Part shown: piece by piece, positions 41,415 to 49,385 of the stretch | How positions within the stretch are numbered: position 1 is the stretch's first letter | How the letters are laid out: each line of letters begins with the position of its first letter | Assembly (NCBI RefSeq): GCF_000426045.1 | Contig: NZ_AUEP01000013.1 | Location: 62,001-126,000 of the forward strand | Source: Marmoricola sp. URHB0036 | Lineage (GTDB): Bacteria; Actinomycetota; Actinomycetes; Propionibacteriales; Nocardioidaceae | Reading direction: 5' to 3' | DNA: 64,000 nt | Notes under the pieces: model-generated | What the model saw: the letters and a program-made list of their open reading frames with translations, nothing else | What the model was told of the DNA's origin: nothing | The model's database searches: none | Program-made: the position numbers and the translations under genes

Positions 41415-44400
41415 TCGGCTCCACCTTCCTCGGGGTGCTCCATGTCGACGCCGGCGCGACGACGGTAGTCCTCGACGTAGGCCGTGAGGTCGCGACCGCG
41501 CGGACGGCGGCCGGGCCGGATGTCACAGGTCCCCACCTTGTCCTGGATGTAGACGTTGGGGTCCATGGTCACGTTGACGAGGTCGTTGGCCGAGTCGCCG
41601 CGGCTGATGCCGTTGCCACCCCAGTGATAAGGCAGGCCGACCTGCTCGACGAACTGTTCGCCCAGCCGGAGCGAACGGAGCCGCTCGGTGACGAGCACCC
41701 GTGCCTCGATGGCGGTGCGGGCAGTGACGATGGTGGCCCAGCCGCCGTGCTCGAGCCCGCGCTCGGCGGCCAGGCGTGGCGAGACCTCGCAGAACGGCTC
41801 CGGCTGGAGCTCGGTCAGGTAGGGCAGGGTCCGGCTCATCGCGCCGGCGGTGTGGTGCTCGGTCAACCGGTAGGTCGTGAACACGTAGGGGAAGACCTCG
41901 CTCCAGCTGGGGTTGATCGGGTTGGAGGGGTGGTCGAGCTTGCGTCGGGCCGGGTTGTTCTGCTGGCCGTAGAGCGGGTTGTGCACCGGCGACTCGGGGG
42001 GCTCGTAGTGCGCGGGCATCGGCCCGTCGGCGAGTCCCAACGGCGCGAACAGCCAGGCCTTGCCGTCGGTCTGCATCACGAACGGGTCCTGGCCCCCGAT
42101 CGCGTCGGGACCCTTCGCGCCGTCCTCGGGCACGTGGTCAGGGGCGCGGTCGGCCACGAAGTCGGGTACGTCGGAGCCGACCCACTTCCCCTGCTCGGCG
42201 TCCCACCACACGTATTTCTTCCGCTCGCTCCACGGGGTGCCGTCGGGGGCGGCCGAGGCGCGATTGTAGAGGATGCGCCGGTTGGCCGGCCACACCCACC
42301 CCCACTCGGAGGCGACGTGGTCCTGCTCCCAGTGCGGCTTGCGGCGACGAGCCTGGTTGACCTCGTCGGCGTACACCCCGCAGTAGATCCAGCACCCGCA
42401 CGACGTCGAGCCGTCGGGCTTCAGCTCGGTGTACGCCGAGAGCGCCGCGCCGTCCGGTCCGGTGCCGTTGATCTCGCGCAGCACCGCCTGTCCGTCGACC
42501 TCACCGTCGTGCGCCGGGTAGTCCCAGGCCAGGTCGAGCAGGGGCCGGTCCATCTCGTCGGTCGAGCCGGCCAGCTTGTCCCGGATGCGCTGCCCGAGCT
42601 CGTAGTAGAAGTCGAGCTCGCTGCGGCAGTCCCCGGGCGGGTCGACGGCCTTGTCCCGCCACTGCAGCATCCGCTGGGTCTGGGTGAAGGAACCAGCCTT
42701 CTCGACGTGGGAGGCGGCCGGCAGGAAGAACACCTCGGTGCCGATGTCCTCGGTGACCAGCTCCCCGGTCTCGATCTCCGGGCCGTCCTTCCAGAAGGTC
42801 GCCGACTCGATCATCTGCAGGTCACGGACCACCAGCCAGTCGAGGTTGGCCATGCCCAGGCGCTGCATCTTGCCGTTGGCCGAACCGACGGCCGGGTTCT
42901 CGCCGACCAGGAAGTAGCCCTTGCAGCTCCCCTCGATCATGCCCTTGACGGTGGTGTAGGTGGAGTGGTCGCCGGTGACGCGTGGCAGGTAGTCGTAGCA
43001 GAAGTCGTTGTCCGCGGTGGCGGCGTCGCCCCAGTAGGCCTTGAGCAGGCTGACGGCGTAGGAGCGCACGTTGCCCCAGAACCCGGCCTTGCCCTCGTCT
43101 CCGCGGACCCACTCGTCGAGGGACGCGTGCTGGTCGGCGTGCGGCATCGGCAGGTAGCCCGGCAGGATGTTGAACAGGGTGGGGATGTCGGTGGATCCCT
43201 GGATGCTGGCATGGCCGCGCAGCGCCATGATGCCCCCGCCCGGACGGCCGATGTTGCCGAGCAGCAGCTGGAGGATCGAGGCGGTGCGGATCATCTGCGC
43301 CCCGACGCTGTGGTGGGCCCACCCGACGGCATAGCAGAAGGCGGTCGTCCGGTCGCGGCCGCTGTTGCTGGTCAGAGCCTCGGCCACCTCCCGGAACTGG
43401 TCGGGCTTGATGCCGCACACCTCCTCCACCATCTCCGGCGTGTAGCGGGCGAAGTGGCGCTTGAGGATCTGGAACACGCACCGTGGGTGCTGCAGGGTCT
43501 CGTCTCGCCGGCCCTTCCAGCTGACCGGGGCGCCGCCGGAGCCATGGCTCTCCGACCGTGCAGCCTGGTGCGACTGCTGGTGGTCACCCGCCGTGGACTC
43601 TCTCTCCTCCTGCTCGAGCTCGCCGGCCCGTTCGCGCTCCTCGGCGTTCATCTCCTCCGGCGGGTCGTAGCGCCAGGTGACCGGGTCGTAGATGCCGGTC
43701 TCGGGATCGAAGCCCGAGAACAGGCCGTCGAGGTCCTCGGTGTCCTCGTAGCTCTCGGTGATGACGTTGGCGGCGTTGGTGTAGGCCACGACGTACTCGC
43801 GGAAGTCGAGGTCGTTGCTCAGCACGTGGTTGACCAGGGCACCGAGGAAGGCGATGTCGGAGCCGGCCCGGATCGGCACGTGCACGTCGGCGACCGCAGA
43901 GGTGCGCGTGAAGCGGGGATCGACGTGGATGACCGTAGCGCCGCGCTTCTTGGCCTCCATCACCCACTGGAAACCGACCGGGTGTGCTTCGGCCATGTTG
44001 GAGCCCTGGATCAGGACGCAGTCAGCGTTCTGGAGATCCTGCAGGAAGGTGGTGGCCCCACCACGGCCGAACGAGGTCCCCAGACCGGGGACCGTGGAGG
44101 AGTGTCAAATGCGGGCCTGGTTCTCGATCTGGATCGCACCCATCGCCGTGTAGAGCTTCTTCATGAGGTAGTTCTCCTCGTTGTCGAGGGTCGCTCCTCC
44201 GAGGCTGGCGATGCCGAGAGTGCGGCGGGTGCGGTTGCCGTCGGCCTCCCACTCCCAGAACTCCTTGCGGGTCTTGATGACGCGGTCCGCGATCATGTCC
44301 ATCGCGGTGTCGAGGTCGAGGTCCTCCCACTCGGTGGCGTGGGGTCGCCGGTAGCGCACCGTGGTCACCCGGCTGGGCGAGGTGACCAGCTGCTTGCTGG

Positions 44401-44671
44401 CGCTGCCCTTGGGGCACAGCCGTCCGCGTGAGATGGGGCTGGCCGGGTCGCCCTCGATCTGGGTGACCTGCCCGTCCTTGACGAACACCTTCTGCGCGCA
44501 GCCGACCGCGCAGAACGGGCAGACCGAGCTGACGACGTCGTCGGCGTCGACGGTGCGGGGCGTCAGGTCGCGGCTCCGCGGCGACTGGACGGCCTCTCCG
44601 CGACCGAGGAGATCGCGACCGGTCAGCTGGCGCAGCAACGGCCACGAGCCGATGCGCTTCCCGATGTCCAC
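41411..44671 (-). CDS. Formate dehydrogenase alpha subunit, selenoprotein (TGA read as Sec189)
   Basis: 1086 aa from GTG 44671 (GGAGG five bases upstream) through an in-frame TGA at 44107-44105. Residues 51-86 hold the [4Fe-4S] set CPFCAVGC and Cys86. The TGA lies in NQAR-I-(Sec)-HSSTV, the molybdenum-ligand site of Fdh-N/Fdh-O, and homology continues unbroken as LGTSFGRGGATT and DCVLIQGSNMAEAHPVGF. The middle and C-terminal parts carry bis-MGD binding segments (GNIGRPGGGIMALRGHASIQGS; DIRPGRRPRG). No Tat signal is present, so the enzyme should face the cytoplasm. It oxidises formate to CO2 and heads the operon fdhA-fdhB-nrfD-selD. A SECIS hairpin follows the TGA. Confidence 0.95.
44075..44107 (-). 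promoter_or_regulatory. SECIS element and selenocysteine UGA in fdhA
   Basis: On the minus strand the TGA (44107-44105) is followed after 11 bases by GGTCCCC (44093-44087), the loop GGTCT (44086-44082) and GGGGACC (44081-44075): seven perfect pairs closing a five-base loop identical to the SelB-binding GGUCU loop of E. coli fdhF. Loop distance, about 18-22 bases after the UGA, is in the bacterial range. Confidence 0.93.
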
Positions 44672-44695
44672 CGCCACCTCCGTTCGCGAACTGCG

Positions 44696-44720
44696 GTACC
44701 CACTCTGGCCCACTCGAACC
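44696..44720 (-). promoter_or_regulatory. Sigma-B/F-like promoter of the fdh-selD operon
   Basis: Minus strand GGTT (44720-44717), 15-base spacer, GGGTAC (44701-44696), then a leader of about 24 bases with GGAGG before GTG 44671. Confidence 0.55.
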
Positions 44721-44747
44721 GTGAATCCCACCCCTGGCCCCCGGCGT

Positions 44748-44776
44748 TTTCACGTCGTTTCGGGGAGCACTAGATT
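44748..44776 (+). promoter_or_regulatory. Sigma-A type promoter of tRNA-Sec (and selAB)
   Basis: TTTCAC (44748-44753), 17-base spacer, TAGATT (44771-44776); the mature tRNA starts at 44783, six bases downstream, so the transcript would begin at or just before the tRNA 5' end. Confidence 0.5.
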
Positions 44777-44782
44777 GATCGC

Positions 44783-44877
44783 GGAGGCGTACCTCGTCTG
44801 GTGACGGGCGCGGTCCTCAACACCGTAGTGACCGGGCATCCCGGTCAGGCGGGTTCGATTCCCGTCCGCCTCCGCCA
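44783..44877 (+). tRNA. selC: tRNA-Sec, anticodon TCA
   Basis: 95 bases with encoded CCA. Acceptor GGAGGCG pairs with CGCCTCC (the eighth pair, T-C, is a mismatch), discriminator G. A six-pair D stem closes a four-base loop (CTCGTC-TGGT-GACGGG, 44793-44808). Anticodon stem GCGGT/ACCGT; loop CCTCAAC with TCA at 44817-44819; position 33 is C rather than the usual U. A long variable arm has seven pairs (GACCGGG-CAT-CCCGGTC, 44830-44846) and the T loop is TTCGATT. The 6-bp D stem, long variable arm and TCA anticodon identify selenocysteine tRNA. It lies 29 bases upstream of selA on the same strand. Confidence 0.95.
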
Positions 44878-44906
44878 GGCTTCGTCGTCGTCCGGGAGGT
44901 GTGCGC

Positions 44907-46199
44907 GTGACCGACCCGAGACGTCGTACGCCGCGCACGGACGTGGTGCTCGACGATCCGTCGCTCGCACCGGCGCTCCAGCGGCTCGGGCGTGCGCGCG
45001 TCAAGCGAGTGGTGGTGGAGGTCCTCGACCGCTGTCGAGCCGGCGAGGTCGAGCCCGAGGACGTGGTCAGCGTCGTCCGGGCCTCGCTGCCGCGGGGGAG
45101 CACGTCGCAGCATCCGGTCGTCAACGCCACCGGGGTCGTCGTACACACCAATCTCGGGCGGGCGCCGCTCTCCGAGGCGGCCCGGCAGGCGGTGCTGCTG
45201 GCCGCAGGGGTCACCGACGTCGAGCTCGACCTGGCGACGGGCCAGCGCGGCCCGCGGGGCGCCGGTGCCCTGGCCGCCCTGGCGGCGGCCGTCCCCGATG
45301 CCGGGGCCGTGCACGTCGTCAACAACGGCGCCGCAGCGCTGTCCCTGGTCACCTGCGCCCTGGCCCGCGACCGCACGGTCGTGGTGGCCCGCGGCGAGCT
45401 GGTGGAGATCGGCGACGGCTTCCGCATCCCCGAGTTGCTCGAGTCGGTGGGCGCCCGGCTGCGCGAGGTCGGCACCACCAACCGGGTCCGGCTCGAGGAC
45501 TACGCCCGCGCGCTCGACGACTCCACCGCGTTCGTGCTCAAGGTGCATCCCTCCAACTTCCGCATCGAGGGGTTCACCTCGGAGGTCGCGGTCGCCGACC
45601 TGGCCACGCTCGACGTGCCACTGGTGGTCGACATCGGCTCCGGCCTGCTCGCACCGCACCCACGGCTGCCCGACGAGCCTGACGCCGCCAGCACCCTGCG
45701 AGCCGGCGCAGCGCTGGTCACCGCCTCCGGCGACAAGCTGCTCGGCGGCCCGCAGTGCGGGCTGCTGCTCGGTGCGGCGACGCTGGTCGAGGAGCTGCGT
45801 CGGCACCCGTTCGCCCGGGCCCTGCGCGTCGACAAGATGGCCCTTGCCGCGCTGGAGGCGACGCTGACCGGGCCGCCGCCGCCGGTGGCCCAGATGCTGG
45901 CGGCCGACGCGACCGGCCTGCTCGTGCGCGCCCGGCGGTGGGTCGAGGCGATCGGCGCCGACGCGGAGGCCGTGCTCTCGCAGGCTCGGGTCGGCGGGGG
46001 AGGAGCGCCGGGTGTCGTGCTCGACAGTGCCGCCGTCGCGCTGCCCGAGCGGCTGGCGGCTCCGCTGCGGTGCGGCGGGCCGGCCGTGGTCGGGCGTGTC
46101 CACGCCGGTCGGCTCCTGCTCGACCTGCTCACCGTCCCCGAGGAGGACGACACGGCGGTGATCGACGCCGTACGACGAGCCGTGGCCGAGGACTCCTGA
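44907..46199 (+). CDS. selA: L-seryl-tRNA(Sec) selenium transferase
   Basis: 430 aa from GTG 44907 (GGAGG seven bases upstream; an in-frame GTG at 44901 is too close). It has VVNATGVVVHTNLGRAPLSEAARQAV, VHVVNNGAAALSLVTCAL, VARGELVEIGDGFRIPELLESVGARLREVGTTNR, KVHPSNFRIEGFT and the PLP lysine in ASGDKLLGGPQCG. It converts Ser-tRNA(Sec) to Sec-tRNA(Sec) with selenophosphate. Located between tRNA-Sec and selB, likely one transcript. Confidence 0.96.
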   Translation: MTDPRRRTPRTDVVLDDPSLAPALQRLGRARVKRVVVEVLDRCRAGEVEPEDVVSVVRASLPRGSTSQHPVVNATGVVVHTNLGRAPLSEAARQAVLLAAGVTDVELDLATGQRGPRGAGALAALAAAVPDAGAVHVVNNGAAALSLVTCALARDRTVVVARGELVEIGDGFRIPELLESVGARLREVGTTNRVRLEDYARALDDSTAFVLKVHPSNFRIEGFTSEVAVADLATLDVPLVVDIGSGLLAPHPRLPDEPDAASTLRAGAALVTASGDKLLGGPQCGLLLGAATLVEELRRHPFARALRVDKMALAALEATLTGPPPPVAQMLAADATGLLVRARRWVEAIGADAEAVLSQARVGGGGAPGVVLDSAAVALPERLAAPLRCGGPAVVGRVHAGRLLLDLLTVPEEDDTAVIDAVRRAVAEDS

Positions 46200-46200
46200 G

Positions 46201-47958
46201 GTGTACGTCGTCGCCACCGCCGGTCACGTCGACCACGGGAAGTCGACCCTCGTCCAGGCGCTGACCGGGCAGGATCCCGACCGGCTCGAGGAGGAGCACC
46301 GGCGCGGGCTGTCGATCGAGCTGGGCTACGTCTGGACCCGGTTCGAGGACCTCGGGGACGTGGCCTTCGTCGACGTACCCGGGCACCAGAGGTTCATCAC
46401 CACCACCCTGGCCGGGATGGGGCCGGTCCCGGTCGTGCTGTTCGTCGTGGCCGCCGACGATCCCTGGATGCCCCAGGCCGCCGAGCACCTCGCCGCGCTG
46501 GACGCATTGGAGGTGGCGCACGGGGTGCTGGTGGTCACGCGTGCCGACCTCGCCGATCCCGCGCCCGCGCTGGCCAGGGCCCGCGCCGAGCTGGCGCGGA
46601 CGACCCTGGCCCGGCTCCCCGACGTCGTCGTGAGTGGCCGCACCGGTGCCGGACTCGCCGAGCTGCGCGCAGCCCTGGCGGCCGAGCTCGACCGGCTGCC
46701 GCGACCCGATCCGGCGGGAGACGTGCGGCTCTGGGTCGACCGCGCCTTCCACGTCCGCGGCAGTGGGACCGTCGTCACCGGCACCCTTCCTGCCGGCACC
46801 GTCGCGGTGGGTGACCAGTTGTCGGTGGGGGGCCGCATGGTGCGGGTTCGCGGGCTGGAGTCGCTGGGGACGACGCGTGAGCGGGTCAGCGGGGTGGCCC
46901 GAGTGGCGCTGAACCTCGGTGGCCAGGTGCCCGACACGATCAGTCGCGGTGAGGTGCTGCTGACGCCGGACGCGTTCGTGCCGAGTCGGGTGGTCGACGT
47001 ACGCGTCCGTGACGACGCGGAGGTGCCGGAGCGTCCCGTGCTGCACATCGGTGCCGCCCACCTCGGCGTGCATGCCCGCCCCCTCGCACCCGGGCTCCTC
47101 CGTCTCACCACCGAGCAGCCGCTGCCGCTGCGCGTGGGTGACCGCGCTCTGCTCCGAGACCCGGGAAGCCGGACGATCTGGGGGCTCGCGGTGCTCGACC
47201 CGCAGCCTCCTTCGCTGGACCGTCGCGGCGCTGCGTCCGTGCGGGCGGCCGCGCTCGACGACCTCGACGGCACCCCGGCGGCCTACCTCTCGATGCGGGG
47301 CGTCGTACGCCGCACCGAGCTGCGCCGGATCGGCCTGGCGCTGCCCGATCCGCCACCGGGTGCCGTCGTCACCTCGGGAGACTGGGTGATCGCCCCTGAA
47401 TGTGCCAGCCAGCTGCGCTCGCGGCTGGAAGAGCTGGTGCGCTCGCAGCCGGACGGCCGCCGGATCACGGCAGCTGCCGCGGCCCGGGCCCTCGAGCTCG
47501 CCGAGTCCGAGCTGGTGAGCGCCCTCGTCGAGCCGCCGCTGTGGGAGCGCGGGGGAGAGCTCGGCGCCGGCGACCACGAGCTGGATGCCTCGGCGCGGAG
47601 CGCCCTGGTCGAGCTGCGCAGGGCGCTCGACCAGGATCCGTTCGCGGCGCCCGAGACCGAGCGCCTCCGGACGCTCGGGCTCGACGTCGCCACCCAGGCC
47701 CGGCTGCATCGTGATGGTCATCTGCTGCGGCTGGCCGACAACGTCGTGCTCCTGCCCGGGGCCGACGACCTCGCCGTCGAACGGTTGCGGGAACTGCCCC
47801 AACCGTTCACGACCAGCCAGGCCCGTCAGCATCTCGGGACCACGCGACGGGTGGTGCTGCCGTTGTTGGCCCACCTCGACCGTGCCCGTCGGACGGTCCG
47901 CCTGCCCGACGACACGCGCCGCTTACGCCAACGGAATGCCACCAAGAACGCGGAGTGA
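46201..47958 (+). CDS. selB: Selenocysteine-specific elongation factor
   Basis: 585 aa from GTG 46201, one base after selA. G1 is AGHVDHGKST (residues 7-16), G3 is DVPGHQRF, and G4 is VVTRADL in place of the usual TKAD. EF-Tu-like domains II/III follow (AFHVRGSGTVVTGTLPAGTVAVGD, LHIGAAHLGVHARPL). The C-terminal ~200 residues form winged helices that bind the SECIS hairpin (ESELVSALVEPPLWERGG; FTTSQARQHLGTTRRVVLPLLAHLDRARRTVR). It delivers Sec-tRNA to the UGA in fdhA. Confidence 0.96.
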   Translation: MYVVATAGHVDHGKSTLVQALTGQDPDRLEEEHRRGLSIELGYVWTRFEDLGDVAFVDVPGHQRFITTTLAGMGPVPVVLFVVAADDPWMPQAAEHLAALDALEVAHGVLVVTRADLADPAPALARARAELARTTLARLPDVVVSGRTGAGLAELRAALAAELDRLPRPDPAGDVRLWVDRAFHVRGSGTVVTGTLPAGTVAVGDQLSVGGRMVRVRGLESLGTTRERVSGVARVALNLGGQVPDTISRGEVLLTPDAFVPSRVVDVRVRDDAEVPERPVLHIGAAHLGVHARPLAPGLLRLTTEQPLPLRVGDRALLRDPGSRTIWGLAVLDPQPPSLDRRGAASVRAAALDDLDGTPAAYLSMRGVVRRTELRRIGLALPDPPPGAVVTSGDWVIAPECASQLRSRLEELVRSQPDGRRITAAAAARALELAESELVSALVEPPLWERGGELGAGDHELDASARSALVELRRALDQDPFAAPETERLRTLGLDVATQARLHRDGHLLRLADNVVLLPGADDLAVERLRELPQPFTTSQARQHLGTTRRVVLPLLAHLDRARRTVRLPDDTRRLRQRNATKNAE

Positions 47959-48075
47959 GGAAGCCGAACCGAGGGCGACAGCTCGCGAGCGCCTCAGCGG
48001 GAAACGACCTGCGCGCCCACCGAGTCGGGGATCTGGACAATGACACGGGACCTGGACCGAGGGGAGTGGGTTCGA

Positions 48076-49113
48076 TCAGAACCTGGGCGGAGAACCCTGC
48101 GCGGGCACCGATGCGAAGAGGTTGAGGCCGAGCCGCTCGGCGAGGTACTTGCTCGCCAGCTGGCCGCGCACGCTGTTGCCAGCGGCGTCCAGGGGCGGTG
48201 AGTACGTCGCGAGACCGCCCTTTCCCGGCGCGACGGTGACGATGCCTCCACTGACACCGCTCTTTCCCGGAACCCCGATCTGGTAGAGCCAGTCTCCCGA
48301 GAGCTCGTAGAGTCCCGCGCTCGCCATGACCGCCAGGACGCGCCGACAGACACCTGGCCCGATCACGCGGTCGCCGCTCACCGGGTTCACGCCACCGTTC
48401 GCCAGGGTGGCGGCCATCACGGCGAGGTCGTGCGCGGTCACGTCCAGCGAGCACTGGCGGGTGTAGATGTCGGTCGCCTCCTCGGGATCGAAGTAGAGGC
48501 GTCCGTAGCTCCTGAGGAGGTGGGCGATGCCCTGGTTGCGCAGGTTGGTGGCTGACTCTGAGGCGTAGACCTCCGCGTTGATCGTGAGCTCGCGTCCGGC
48601 GAACATCGACAGGCGCTCCCGTACCGACGCCCACTTCTCCTCGAGCGTGGCCCCGGGCGCGAGGCTGGTGGTGGCGATCGCGCCGGCATTCACCAGCGGG
48701 TTCATCGTCCGCTCGGCGTTGAGCTCGACGGCCATCAACGAGTTGAACGGGAACCCGGTGCTGTTCACCCCCAGGCGGACGCGCGCCGCTTCATACCCGA
48801 GCGTGTCGCAGACAAGGGCGAAGACGAAGGGCTTGGAGACGCTCTGTATGGAGAAGTGGGTCTCGACGTCCCCTATCTCGAAGGACCGACCCCAGGGCCC
48901 GACGACGGCGATCCCGAACAGCTTCGGCGAAGCCTGTGCCAGCACCGGGATGTAGTCCGCGACGGCACCGCTGTCGTCGTCGCGGTAGAGCTCGTAGGCC
49001 TCCGTCACCAACCGCCGGATCTCCGTGTGCATCGGGAGGTTTCCTGTCGAGACGAGCGCCGGCCGCGTTGCTTCGTCGAACGGGAGGTCCTCGTGCATGG
49101 ACAGCTCGGCCAT
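48076..49113 (-). CDS. glsA: Glutaminase
   Basis: 345 aa from ATG 49113 (GGGAG upstream). Beta-lactamase-like serine-dependent glutaminase: VADYIPVLAQASP, FSIQSVSKPFVFALV with the nucleophile Ser and Lys of SxxK, MNPLVNAGAIA, and GDWLYQIGVPGKSGVSGGIV. It hydrolyses glutamine to glutamate and ammonia in the cytoplasm; glutaminases of this type also help acid resistance. Stand-alone gene, convergent with selB and divergent from the CLC gene. Length is slightly over E. coli GlsA (about 310). Confidence 0.93.
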   Translation of the reverse strand: MAELSMHEDLPFDEATRPALVSTGNLPMHTEIRRLVTEAYELYRDDDSGAVADYIPVLAQASPKLFGIAVVGPWGRSFEIGDVETHFSIQSVSKPFVFALVCDTLGYEAARVRLGVNSTGFPFNSLMAVELNAERTMNPLVNAGAIATTSLAPGATLEEKWASVRERLSMFAGRELTINAEVYASESATNLRNQGIAHLLRSYGRLYFDPEEATDIYTRQCSLDVTAHDLAVMAATLANGGVNPVSGDRVIGPGVCRRVLAVMASAGLYELSGDWLYQIGVPGKSGVSGGIVTVAPGKGGLATYSPPLDAAGNSVRGQLASKYLAERLGLNLFASVPAQGSPPRF

Positions 49114-49197
49114 GGGGTCTCCCTGCAGGAGTGCCGGATCAGGAGGCCGTCGTACGTCGGCCACATGGCGACCATGCCGGGTGAGCCGCCAGGAAGG

Positions 49198-49250
49198 CAT
49201 CCCCCTTTGTGGGGGATGGCAGACCAGGCAGCCCCGCATCACAGTGATGC
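49198..49250. repeat. Two tandem hairpins in the glsA-clc intergenic region
   Basis: CATCCCCC/GGGGGATG (49198-49205 and 49211-49218, five-base loop) is followed by GCATCA/TGATGC (49236-49241 and 49245-49250, three-base loop CAG). Both are perfect. They lie between divergent starts and could be operators or 5' RNA structures of the clc mRNA. Confidence 0.5.
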
Positions 49251-49385
49251 GACAGACCTGGTCCCCGACGCTTGGGAAGGACGCCGCGTGAACCTCGTGC
49301 CTGTGACCTGTGGAGGCTCCCAGAGGCCTTGGTCCAGGCGCGACCTTCTCGCCACGACGCCGATCGACGTGTGCTCACCGAGCCG

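Noticed and set aside
44105-44107. TGA inside fdhA as a nonsense mutation splitting the gene
   Set aside because: The TGA is at the known selenocysteine position, is followed by a perfect SECIS, and the whole Sec machinery is adjacent.
41345-44431. 1028-codon open frame on the plus strand opposite fdhA
   Set aside because: It mirrors the codon structure of fdhA on the other strand; composition is Val/Gly/His/Arg-rich with no family motif. A high-GC antisense shadow.
49198-49250. Fluoride riboswitch before the CLC gene
   Set aside because: The hairpins do not show the conserved crcB-motif pseudoknot sequences that I know, so I record only structure.
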